Source: JAEKLB01 sp050249235 (GTDB taxonomy: Bacteria > Actinomycetota > Acidimicrobiia > Acidimicrobiales > CADCSY01). Taken from it: a stretch of DNA of 21,184 bases. Both the position numbers and the translations under genes were made by a program. The notes under the pieces were generated by a model, which was not told where the DNA came from, did not search any database, and saw nothing but the letters and a program-made list of their open reading frames with translations. Location: NCBI GenBank assembly GCA_050249235.1, contig JBFWQW010000048.1:1-21184 (forward strand), read 5' to 3'. Numbering within the stretch: position 1 is the stretch's first letter; the number at the start of each line of letters is the position of its first letter. This document shows positions 14,323-20,706 of the stretch, in pieces.

Positions 14323-15645
14323 GTGTTCGTCTTCCTCCTGCAGGTGCGCGACACCGTCGAGAACCAGCGCATCTACCTCTTCACGTTCTTCATCGTCCTC
14401 GTGTGGACGGTGTGGCTGCGCAAGCTCCAGCTCTCCCGCCGGTACCGGCCCTTCACCGCCGACCACCGCCCCGGCACGAGCGTGGTCATCCCGGTCGTCG
14501 ACGAGCCCGAGGAGCTGTTCCGCGAGGTGCTGCGCCGGATCGTCGGGCAGGGCCCGGACGAGGTGCTCGTCGTCATCAACGGCCCGGCCAACCCGGCCCT
14601 CGAGCGCATCTGCGAGGAGTTCCACGGCGTGACCTGGCTGTGGACCGAGGTGGCCGGCAAGCGGAACGCCGTCCGCATGGGGGTCGAGGCCGCCACCCGG
14701 GAGATCGTGCTCCTCGTCGACTCCGACACCATCTGGACGGAGGGGACGCTGCGCGAGCTGGTCAAGCCCTTCGCCGACCCCCGCGTGGGCGGGGCCACCA
14801 CCAGGCAGCGGATCCTCGCCCCCGACCGCCACGTCCTGACCCGGTGGGCGGACTGGATGGAGAACCTCCGCAACGAGTACTCGATGCCCGCGATGAGCGT
14901 GCTCGGCACGGTCGGCTGCCTGCCGGGCCGCACCATCGCCTTCCGGCACCGCGTCCTGGTCGACGCCATGCCCGCCTTCCTCCACGCCAAGTTCCTCGGC
15001 GTCTTCCTCGAGGTGTCGGACGACCGGACGCTCACGAACGAGACGCTGAAGCAGGGCTTCAAGACCGTGTACCAGTCGACGAGCGTCGTCTACACGGACG
15101 CCCCGATCACGTGGCGGAAGATGGCCAAGCAGCAGCTCCGCTGGTCGCGCGGCAGCCAGTACAACACGCTGCGGATGCTGCCCTGGATGGTGCGGCACAG
15201 CCGCACCCTGGCCTTCTTCTACATCTGCGACATCCTCCTGCCCTTCCTCCTGCTCTGCACCCTCACGGGCTGGGTGTTCCGCACCGCGACGAGCAACGAC
15301 CCGAACGTCTTCGCCGGGTTCGTCGGCCGCTATGGCGAGCAGTACGGCTACGTCCTGATCGTCCTGCTCACCTTCCTGATGGGCGCCCTCTCGTCGGCCA
15401 TCCGCCAGTCCCGCCACCTCGTCCAGCGCCCGACCGACTTCTTCCACCTGCCGGCCTACCTGCTCATCGGCACGTTCTTCCTCACGCCCATCCGGTTGCT
15501 GGGCTTCGTCCGCATGGCCCAGGCCAGCGGCTGGGGCACCCGCGCCGGGGGCTACTCCGGCGAGCGGACCCGCAACCGGCTGGCCGTCATCCCCCTCGTC
15601 GTCGCCGCCGCCCTGGTCCTGGCCGGGACCCTCGTCCAGGCCTGA
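14323..15645 (+). CDS. Processive family-2 glycosyltransferase, membrane-embedded polysaccharide synthase
   Basis: A 440-residue GT2 membrane synthase of the cellulose/hyaluronan/mannan synthase type, polymerising a beta-linked polysaccharide from nucleotide-sugar at the inner membrane face and probably moving it outward. An N-terminal membrane helix (about 17-33) precedes the GT-A domain: TSVVIPVVDEP (52-62), the DXD motif VDSDT (132-136), SDDRTLTN (232-239) in place of the TED acceptor motif, and QQLRW (270-274), the Q(Q/R)xRW signature of processive enzymes. Further membrane helices lie at about 297-317, 342-360, 378-396 and 420-437. There is no PilZ domain, so no c-di-GMP control is seen. 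The start is GTG 14323 with CAGGAGG 5 nt upstream. It is followed 146 nt later by an Excalibur-GH26 hydrolase gene, the synthase-plus-hydrolase pairing seen for cellulose. The sugar is unknown; a mannan or glucan is plausible given GH26. Confidence 0.88.
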   Translation: MFVFLLQVRDTVENQRIYLFTFFIVLVWTVWLRKLQLSRRYRPFTADHRPGTSVVIPVVDEPEELFREVLRRIVGQGPDEVLVVINGPANPALERICEEFHGVTWLWTEVAGKRNAVRMGVEAATREIVLLVDSDTIWTEGTLRELVKPFADPRVGGATTRQRILAPDRHVLTRWADWMENLRNEYSMPAMSVLGTVGCLPGRTIAFRHRVLVDAMPAFLHAKFLGVFLEVSDDRTLTNETLKQGFKTVYQSTSVVYTDAPITWRKMAKQQLRWSRGSQYNTLRMLPWMVRHSRTLAFFYICDILLPFLLLCTLTGWVFRTATSNDPNVFAGFVGRYGEQYGYVLIVLLTFLMGALSSAIRQSRHLVQRPTDFFHLPAYLLIGTFFLTPIRLLGFVRMAQASGWGTRAGGYSGERTRNRLAVIPLVVAAALVLAGTLVQA

Positions 15646-15706
15646 CCGTCGGCCCCGGCGGGTGGGGCGCCCTCACACCGGACCTCCCGCACCACCTCAC
15701 GCACGA

Positions 15707-15742
15707 ACCTCCCGCAGCAACGTCACCTCCCGCAGCAACGTC
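15707..15742. repeat. Perfect 18-bp tandem duplication upstream of the GH26 gene
   Basis: The unit ACCTCCCGCAGCAACGTC occurs at 15707-15724 and again at 15725-15742; a degenerate start (ACCTCCCGCACC) occurs at 15682-15693. It lies in the 146-nt gap between the glycosyltransferase and GH26 genes. It may be recent slippage or duplicated binding sites. The gap also holds the GH26 ribosome site (AGAGGAG, 15780-15786). Confidence 0.75.
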
Positions 15743-15791
15743 CCCGCACCCGTCGCACCACGACCCCGTCGCCGAAGGCGAGAGGAGCACC

Positions 15792-17198
15792 ATGTCAGGC
15801 AACCACACCGACTCACTCCACGAGCTGCCGTTGCACCTCGCGGCCAGACCGGTCGCCAAGGGCCTCGGTCGGGTCTGGGTCGGGACGGCCGCCTTCAACG
15901 GGATCGCGGCGGCGATGCTCGTCGGCATCTCGAGCTTCGTCGTCGTGGCCTCCGGCGAGGTCGGCGGTGGGGACGACCAGCCCATCTTCGTCACCACCCG
16001 GGTTCCCCAGGAGGTGGCCGCCGTCGAGCCCTCGACCACGACGACCACCGAGGCTTCCGCGGTCGAGGAGAAGGTCCGGATCGTCCGGGTGCCGGGGCCG
16101 GCCGCCCCGGCGACCCCGGCGGTCGCCCGGGAGGCGGCCGAGCGCCCGGTCACCTGCGACCGGTTCGCGACCCAGCCGGAGGCCCAGGCCGTCTTCGACC
16201 GCGACCGGACCCTGCACGCCGGCCTCGACGGCGACGCCGACGGCATCGCCTGCGAGCACCTGCCCGGTCGTCCCGCCGACCCGGTGGCGACGTCGTTCAT
16301 CATCCCGACGAAGGCGCAGCTGCTCCGGCCGTCGACCCGCCTCTACGGCGTGCACACGCCGGAGGCCCCGTACGCGATGCACGAGGTCCAGGCATTCGGC
16401 GCCGACGTCGGCAAGGCCCCGAACACGGTCCTGTTCTTCTCGAACTTCTCGCGGGGGTTCCCGGCCCAGGCGGTGGAGAACTCCTGGGGCGCGGGTGCCC
16501 TCCCCGTGATCACCTTCGAGCCCATCGTCGAGGGCGCCACCGACGGGCAGCCGCTGCTGTCCGAGATCGCCGCCGGCGAGTGGGACGAGTACTTCACCGC
16601 CTGGGCGGAGGCGGTCAAGGCGGACGGCCGGCCCATCGCCCTGCGCTTCGCCCAGGAGATGAACGGGAACTGGTACTCGTGGTCGGACGGCAGGTTCGGG
16701 AACGCCCCCGGCGACTTCGTACGGGCATGGCGTCACGTCCACGACCTGTTCGCCGCCGTCGGTGCCGACCAGGTGCTGTGGGTGTGGAGCGTCAACCGGG
16801 TCGACAACCTCCCGGACAAGACCCTGGACCGCGTGTACCCGGGCGACGCCTACGTCGACTGGGTCGGGGTCTCCGGCTACTACCGGGACACGACCGCCCC
16901 GCCGTCGTTCGACGCCACGTTCGCCAGGACGCTGGCCGAGCTCGAGAAGGTGGCGCCGTCGAAGCTCGTCCTGCTGACCGAGGTGGGGGCCGGAACGACC
17001 GAGGCCAACCGGGTCGAATGGATGAGGAGCCTGTTCGCGGCCCTGCTCGAGCACCAGGAGATCATCGGCTTCAGCTGGTTCAACGCCTTCAAGTCGGGTG
17101 GCGACTGGCAGGTCCAGTTCTCGCAGGCCACCGTGACGGCGTTCGCGACGGGTGTCGCCGACAGCCGCTACGGCGAGCTCGTCCGCCGTCAGTCCTGA
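15792..17198 (+). CDS. Membrane-anchored Excalibur-GH26 glycoside hydrolase (putative beta-mannanase/glucanase)
   Basis: A 468-residue predicted extracytoplasmic hydrolase. Residues 1-28 are a short basic cytoplasmic tail, 29-53 a membrane anchor without an obvious signal-peptidase site, and 80-120 a Thr then Ala/Pro-rich linker. Residues 122-157 form an Excalibur-type domain with C122, C154 and the Ca-binding-like loop DGDADG (146-151). Residues 180-465 are a GH26-like (beta/alpha)8 barrel. The likely acid/base is E289 in FAQEMNGNWYSW (the family has HEMNG.W..W) and the nucleophile E397 in LLTEVGAG; VDWVGVSGYY (355-364) and GFSWFN (426-431) also fit. GH26 enzymes cleave beta-mannan and some beta-glucans. 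ATG 15792 has AGAGGAG 5 nt upstream. It follows the GT2 synthase, so it may trim or release the nascent polymer. A perfect hairpin terminator follows. Confidence 0.87.
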   Translation: MSGNHTDSLHELPLHLAARPVAKGLGRVWVGTAAFNGIAAAMLVGISSFVVVASGEVGGGDDQPIFVTTRVPQEVAAVEPSTTTTTEASAVEEKVRIVRVPGPAAPATPAVAREAAERPVTCDRFATQPEAQAVFDRDRTLHAGLDGDADGIACEHLPGRPADPVATSFIIPTKAQLLRPSTRLYGVHTPEAPYAMHEVQAFGADVGKAPNTVLFFSNFSRGFPAQAVENSWGAGALPVITFEPIVEGATDGQPLLSEIAAGEWDEYFTAWAEAVKADGRPIALRFAQEMNGNWYSWSDGRFGNAPGDFVRAWRHVHDLFAAVGADQVLWVWSVNRVDNLPDKTLDRVYPGDAYVDWVGVSGYYRDTTAPPSFDATFARTLAELEKVAPSKLVLLTEVGAGTTEANRVEWMRSLFAALLEHQEIIGFSWFNAFKSGGDWQVQFSQATVTAFATGVADSRYGELVRRQS

Positions 17199-17205
17199 CG
17201 TCCGT

Positions 17206-17237
17206 CCCGCCGGCGGGCCGTCGGGCCCGCCGGCGGG
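17206..17237. terminator. Bidirectional GC hairpin terminator
   Basis: A 14-bp perfect stem (17206-17219 with 17224-17237) with a GTCG loop lies 8 nt after the GH26 stop and before the end of the convergent ycnI-like gene. Each arm contains the self-complementary CCCGCCGGCGGG, so the arms could also fold singly. There is no U-tract. Confidence 0.75.
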
Positions 17238-17262
17238 CAGGCCGCCGGCGGTCGGGCGGTGG

Positions 17263-18030
17263 TCAGGCCCGGCGGCGGCCGAGCACGATGCCCGCCACGC
17301 CGGCGGCGAGGCCGGCGCTGCCGACGACGAGGGCGGCGACGGCGAGCCCGTCGCCATCGTCGCCGCCGCCTTCCTCGCCGCCGACCGCGGCATCGCCGTC
17401 GTCGCTCCCGTCGGCCTCGTCGCCGGTCGCTTCGTCGGTGTCGCCGGCCTCGTCGTCGCCCCCGGCCCCGTGGTCGTCGTGGCCGTCGCCCGAGCCGGCG
17501 ACCAGGGTGAGGACGGGCGCGGGGTGGTCGGGCTCCGCACCGCCGGCCGACGTGGTCTCGATCCAGCGGACGACCTCCCCGTCGTCGTAGGTCTGCAGGG
17601 CCTGGAGCACGAGCTGGTCGGTCTCGGGGAGCGGGCCGCCCGAGACGGCGAACTCCTGGAACTCGCCCGGTTCGATGCGACCGCCGGACCAGGTGACCGA
17701 GGCGACGGACTCCTCCCCGGCCGCGGTCCGGGTCTCGACCGTCGCCGTCCAGCCGGGAACTGGCCGCACCCGCAGGCTCGCCACCGGTTCGGCGGCGGGG
17801 AACACCACCTGCACGGACACCGTTGCCGCGTCGTCCCGCTCGTTGGGCACGCGGAAGGTCAGCGTGGCAAAGCCGCCCTGCGTTGCCTCGGACGGGTTGA
17901 CGGTCACATGGGCACCGGCCGGCGCCGCCAGCAGCAGCCCGGCGAGGACCAGGCCGCCGATCGCCAGGGCGAGGCGTGCCGGGCGCGGGGCGCCCCGTCG
18001 GTGGTGGGCGGTCGGGCTCTGCTGCGTCAT
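17263..18030 (-). CDS. YcnI-like (DUF1775) copper-binding membrane-anchored protein
   Basis: A 255-residue exported protein. Residues 1-40 are a signal peptide ending AAPAGA, and cleavage would expose H41 of HVTVNPSEA. In characterised YcnI the N-terminal His forms a mononuclear Cu(II) site with a conserved Trp; the candidate Trp here is W156 in GEVVRWIE. The DUF1775 beta-sandwich covers about 41-170 (FATLTFRVPNE, VASLRVRPVPGW, EFQEFAVSGGPLP). An acidic Asp/Glu/Gly linker (about 180-228) and a C-terminal membrane helix with RRR stop-transfer (229-255) keep it on the cell surface. ATG 18030 has GGAGG 5 nt upstream. It lies downstream of the anti-sigma gene on the same strand, separated by a 108-nt leader with a large hairpin. 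Role: copper chaperoning or acquisition at the envelope (family knowledge plus inference). No copC/copD gene is in view. Confidence 0.9.
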   Translation of the reverse strand: MTQQSPTAHHRRGAPRPARLALAIGGLVLAGLLLAAPAGAHVTVNPSEATQGGFATLTFRVPNERDDAATVSVQVVFPAAEPVASLRVRPVPGWTATVETRTAAGEESVASVTWSGGRIEPGEFQEFAVSGGPLPETDQLVLQALQTYDDGEVVRWIETTSAGGAEPDHPAPVLTLVAGSGDGHDDHGAGGDDEAGDTDEATGDEADGSDDGDAAVGGEEGGGDDGDGLAVAALVVGSAGLAAGVAGIVLGRRRA

Positions 18031-18074
18031 GGGGACCTCCGGGTGCGGGGTGGGCGGGGAACGGCCTGGCGGGC

Positions 18075-18126
18075 CCGTTCTCTGTCGACTGGGCGGGCAT
18101 GCTCCCGCCCAGTCGATAGGGAACGG
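18075..18126 (-). terminator. 52-nt inverted repeat: terminator or leader hairpin
   Basis: An uninterrupted 13-bp stem (18085-18097 with 18104-18116) around a 6-nt loop extends outward through four positions, two Watson-Crick and two G/T, then six more perfect pairs (CCGTTC 18075-18080 with GAACGG 18121-18126). It starts 12 nt after the anti-sigma stop and precedes the ycnI-like start by 44 nt. It is either a U-less terminator of the anti-sigma gene or a ycnI leader structure. Another CCGTTC (minus strand, 18064-18059) could compete for pairing. Confidence 0.65.
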
Positions 18127-18138
18127 AGAGGTTCGGGG

Positions 18139-18828
18139 TCAGTGGCCGCCGGCGGTGGTGGGGGCGGCGCGGCGCACGGGTCGGTCGTCGGCGGGGAGCC
18201 GCCGGGCCAGCCGCCCGACGAGCCGGCTGCGGCCGTGCCGCGCCCGGCCCACGGGCACGGCCAGGGCCCACACCAGCCCGACGCTGAACACCTCGGGCAG
18301 GTGCACGATCTCGCCCGAGAGCGGCACCCGGCCGTCCGTCACGTCGACGACGGCGGTGAGGAGGAGGGCCACGGCGAGGACCCCGGCTACGGGGAGCATG
18401 GTGCGGGCCCGGGCCGGCCGCAGGGCCACGACGCCCAGCCCGATGGCATAGGCGACGGTGAAGGCCCCGAGGTGCCTGGCGTCGTGGCCGGCGGTGCCGC
18501 CGTCGGCGAGCAGGAGGGAGGGGAGCGACAGCACGGCGATCTGCACGGCCACCACCACGAGCAGGCCGCGGGCCACGCCCCAGCGGCCGGCGCCCACGGC
18601 CAGCCGCCTGGCCCGGACCACGGGCCCGGCCAGGTCGGGCACGGCCGGCGCCGGCACCACCCGCATCGGGCGCCGGAGCGCCTCGACCGTGTCCCGGTAG
18701 CGGCGGCAGGCCACGCAGCGGTCGAGGTGGGCGTCGAGCAGCCGGGCATCGATACCCGGGTCCTCGCCGTCGGCACGGGCCGAGACGGCGTCGCGCCAGA
18801 GCGCGCAGGGGTCGTCGGCCGAGGTCAT
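18139..18828 (-). CDS. Membrane ZAS-type anti-sigma factor (zf-HC2 domain)
   Basis: A 229-residue protein with an N-terminal zinc-binding anti-sigma (ZAS / zf-HC2) domain and multiple membrane helices. The motif H34-x3-C38-x2-C41 (HLDRCVAC) is exact, and C8 in DDPCALWRD can be the fourth ligand. Membrane segments are predicted by eye at about 86-107, 117-135, 143-162 and 176-192, followed by an Arg-rich cytoplasmic tail. ZAS proteins bind and hold an ECF sigma factor until a signal releases it; the obvious partner is the sigma gene 94 bp away. Here the two are divergent, not in the usual sigma-then-anti-sigma operon. Start ATG 18828, no clear Shine-Dalgarno (GGG at close spacing). The ycnI-like gene follows on the same strand, so a copper or envelope signal is a reasonable guess. 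Confidence 0.82.
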   Translation of the reverse strand: MTSADDPCALWRDAVSARADGEDPGIDARLLDAHLDRCVACRRYRDTVEALRRPMRVVPAPAVPDLAGPVVRARRLAVGAGRWGVARGLLVVVAVQIAVLSLPSLLLADGGTAGHDARHLGAFTVAYAIGLGVVALRPARARTMLPVAGVLAVALLLTAVVDVTDGRVPLSGEIVHLPEVFSVGLVWALAVPVGRARHGRSRLVGRLARRLPADDRPVRRAAPTTAGGH

Positions 18829-18861
18829 GCCCTAGTGGTCGTCGGCCCGGGGCCCGGAGTT

Positions 18862-18885
18862 CCCGGCTACCCGGCTACCCGGCGG
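18862..18885. repeat. 8-bp tandem repeat between anti-sigma and sigma genes
   Basis: CCCGGCTA at 18862-18869 and 18870-18877 is followed by the degenerate copy CCCGGCGG at 18878-18885. It lies in the 94-bp divergent promoter region and may be slippage or a regulator site. On the minus strand the region also contains GGGAAC (18864-18859) and GGAAAT (18892-18887 approx.), which look like ECF -35 boxes, but no well-spaced -10 was found. Confidence 0.5.
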
Positions 18886-18922
18886 ATTTCCACGCCGGAC
18901 AGGAGGCGGGCACCATGGGTCG

Positions 18923-19441
18923 GTGGCCGACGACCCCCTCCGGCGCTTGCTCGACGCCGCCGTCGAGGGCGACGACCGGGCCCTCGCCGAGCTGGTCCGC
19001 CTGACCCAGCCGGCCGTCTGGCGGCTGTGCGCCTCGCTCGGCAGCCCGGGCCGCGAGGACGACCTGACCCAGGACACCTACCTGCGGGCCATCCGGTCGC
19101 TGGCCGGGTACCGGGGTGACGGTTCAGTGCTCTCGTGGCTGCTGTCGATCGCCAGGCGCACCTGCGCCGACGACGTCCGCCGCCGCCGGCGGGAGCGGCG
19201 GCTCGGCAGCCGGCTGGCCCTGGTCCGCTTCGACGACCCGCCCGCCCCGACCGCCGTCGACGAGCTGCTCGCCGGTCTCGACCCCGACCGCCGGGAGGCG
19301 TTCGTGCTCACCCAGGTCGTCGGCCTGGCCTACGCCGAGGCGGCCGAGGTCATCGGTTGCCCGATCGGGACGGTTCGCTCCCGGGTGGCCCGGGCCCGCG
19401 CCGACCTCGCCGCCGCCGTCCGCGCCGCCGACGCCGGCTGA
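18923..19441 (+). CDS. ECF sigma factor (SigC-like)
   Basis: A 172-residue two-domain ECF sigma-70 factor. Region 2 includes REDDLTQDTYLRAIRSLAGYRGDGSVLSWLLSIARRTCADD, seen here as DDLTQDTYLRA (46-56) and LSWLLSIARRTCADD (70-84), with a run of Arg after it. Region 4 is LDPDRREAFVLTQ (119-131) followed by the HTH with AYAEAAEVIGCPIGTVRSRVARAR (136-159). The GCP.GT.RSRVARAR end and the LTQVxGLxYAEAAEV block resemble mycobacterial SigC. GTG 18923 is the earliest possible start; no Shine-Dalgarno sits at proper distance, so translation may be leaderless or the start slightly different. It is divergent from the ZAS anti-sigma gene and converges on the citrate synthase gene with 33 nt between. Mycobacterial SigC has been linked to copper acquisition, which fits the YcnI neighbour (inference). 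Confidence 0.87.
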   Translation: MADDPLRRLLDAAVEGDDRALAELVRLTQPAVWRLCASLGSPGREDDLTQDTYLRAIRSLAGYRGDGSVLSWLLSIARRTCADDVRRRRRERRLGSRLALVRFDDPPAPTAVDELLAGLDPDRREAFVLTQVVGLAYAEAAEVIGCPIGTVRSRVARARADLAAAVRAADAG

Positions 19442-19474
19442 CTCACCGGCTGGTCGTCGCCGGCGAGTCGACCC

Positions 19475-20614
19475 TCAGGCAGCCGGGACCGGGCGGGGTG
19501 GGGGCGGCCCGACGTAGCGGGCCGAGGGCCGGATGATCGTGCGGACCTCGGACTGCTCGAGGGCGTGGGCGGTCCAGCCGACCACCCGGCTGACCGCGAA
19601 GGTGGGGGTGAAGAGCGACCGGGGGAGGCCGCAGCGGTCCATCACCACACCGGCGTAGTACTCGATGTTGGCCTGGAGCGGCCGGTTAGGCTTGAGCTCG
19701 GCCAGGGTCCGCTCGATCTCGTCCTCGACCAGGCAGGCCAGGTCGACCCACCTGCCGCCGAGGCCGACGGCGATCCGGCGGAGGGCGACCGACCGGGGGT
19801 CGGCGGTTCGGTAGATCGGGTGGCCGAAGCCCATGATCCGCTCGCCACCGGCTACGGCCTCCCGGACCCAGGCCGCGGCCCTGTCGGCCGAGCCGATCCG
19901 CTCGAGCATCTCGAGCGCCCGGCTGGGCGCCCCGCCGTGGAGCGGGCCGGAGAGGGCGCCGATGGCCGCCACCACGACGGCACCGAGGTCGGCCCCGGTC
20001 GAGGTGACCACCCGGCCCGTGAACGTGGACGCGTTGAACCCGTGGTCGACTGCGAGCACGAGGTATTGCTCGAGGGCGCGGGCCTCGGCCCCGCCCGGGG
20101 CGGTCCCCCCGACCATCCGGAGGTAGTCCTGGGCGTGGCCCAGCTCGGGGTCAGGAGCCACCGGGTCGAGCCCGCCGGCCAGCCGGTGCAGCGCGGCCAG
20201 GATGGCGGGCGCGGCGGCGGCCAGCCGGACGGCGTCGTCCTCGAGCTGGGCCCGGCCGACGTCGAGGCTGGGCCGGAGGCCCTCGACGGCGGCGAGGTGC
20301 GAGAGCCCGGTGCGGAGACCGGCCATGGGCTCCACCCCGGCCGCGGCCACCACCCGCAGCAGGTCGACCACCGGCTCGGGCAGGACCCGCCCCGCCGCGA
20401 CCCGCGCCCGGAAGGCGGACGACTCGGAGCGGTCGGGCAGGCGCCCGGACAGCAGCAGGTGCCAGACGTCCTCGAAGGACCGCTCGGCCGCCAGCTCCAC
20501 GGCCGAGTAGGGCCCGTAGTGGTAGAAGCCCTCCAGTCCCCGGACGTCGCCGATGGCCGTGTCGGCCACCTCCAGGCCCCGGAGCCCCGGGGGCACCTCC
20601 AACGTGGCATCCAC
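19475..20614 (-). CDS. Citrate synthase homologue (citrate/2-methylcitrate synthase family)
   Basis: A 379-residue citrate synthase family protein, joining acetyl- or propionyl-CoA with oxaloacetate if active. The N-terminus LRGLEVADTAIGDVRGLEGFYHYG (11-34) is the I..V.G..G.l.YRGy segment, here lacking Arg. Active-site pieces are DHGFNASTF (190-198), GPLHGGAP with H226, MGFGHPIYRTADPR with H265, and LFTPTFAVSRVVGW with the conserved Arg343. The catalytic Asp position reads ANIEYYAG, with E318 instead of the usual Asp (NVDFY). The C-terminus IIRPSARYVGP is typical of the actinobacterial form. GTG 20614 is chosen because AGGAG lies 5 nt upstream; GTG 20620 overlaps that site. It is divergent from an HTH-fused citrate synthase gene across a palindrome, a pairing I recall from Streptomyces. 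Confidence 0.9.
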   Translation of the reverse strand: MDATLEVPPGLRGLEVADTAIGDVRGLEGFYHYGPYSAVELAAERSFEDVWHLLLSGRLPDRSESSAFRARVAAGRVLPEPVVDLLRVVAAAGVEPMAGLRTGLSHLAAVEGLRPSLDVGRAQLEDDAVRLAAAAPAILAALHRLAGGLDPVAPDPELGHAQDYLRMVGGTAPGGAEARALEQYLVLAVDHGFNASTFTGRVVTSTGADLGAVVVAAIGALSGPLHGGAPSRALEMLERIGSADRAAAWVREAVAGGERIMGFGHPIYRTADPRSVALRRIAVGLGGRWVDLACLVEDEIERTLAELKPNRPLQANIEYYAGVVMDRCGLPRSLFTPTFAVSRVVGWTAHALEQSEVRTIIRPSARYVGPPPPRPVPAA

Positions 20615-20673
20615 GGCCACTCCTCTCGTCGTGTCGTCGGCCCCATCCTCGGCCCGGTGGGAGGACGTCGTCA

Positions 20674-20695
20674 ACATTGATCATGAAATCAATGT
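20674..20695. promoter_or_regulatory. Palindromic operator candidate between divergent citrate synthase genes
   Basis: Arms ACATTGAT (20674-20681) and ATCAATGT (20688-20695) form a perfect 8-bp inverted repeat around CATGAA. It is by far the most AT-rich segment of this region and its right end touches the -10 hexamer of the HTH-citrate synthase gene. It thus fills most of the -35/-10 spacer, where MerR-type regulators bind. The N-terminal HTH of the gene product is a candidate ligand. Confidence 0.65.
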
Positions 20696-20700
20696 ACGGT
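20695..20700 (+). promoter_or_regulatory. Candidate leaderless -10 (TACGGT) of the HTH-citrate synthase gene
   Basis: TACGGT matches TANNNT and lies exactly 6 nt before GTG 20707, with no Shine-Dalgarno between them. The first base overlaps the palindrome. Confidence 0.5.
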
Positions 20701-20706
20701 GGGCCG

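Noticed and set aside
14052..15791. Upstream extension of the GH26 frame through the glycosyltransferase gene
   Set aside because: It is out of frame with a GT2 enzyme bearing all motifs; the GH26 gene has its own start with AGAGGAG.
17310..17520. Possible GC repeat array of GCC/GTC triplets
   Set aside because: It encodes the acidic Asp/Glu/Gly linker of the ycnI-like protein, so coding explains it.
18841..18864. ECF-type autoregulated promoter (GGGAAC with CGAC) driving the anti-sigma gene
   Set aside because: The spacer is only about 14 nt and the -10 match is weak, so it cannot be supported.
18139..19119. Plus-strand continuation of the frame 17152-19119 as a 655-residue protein
   Set aside because: It is antisense to the ycnI-like and anti-sigma genes, both with clear domains and ribosome or motif support.
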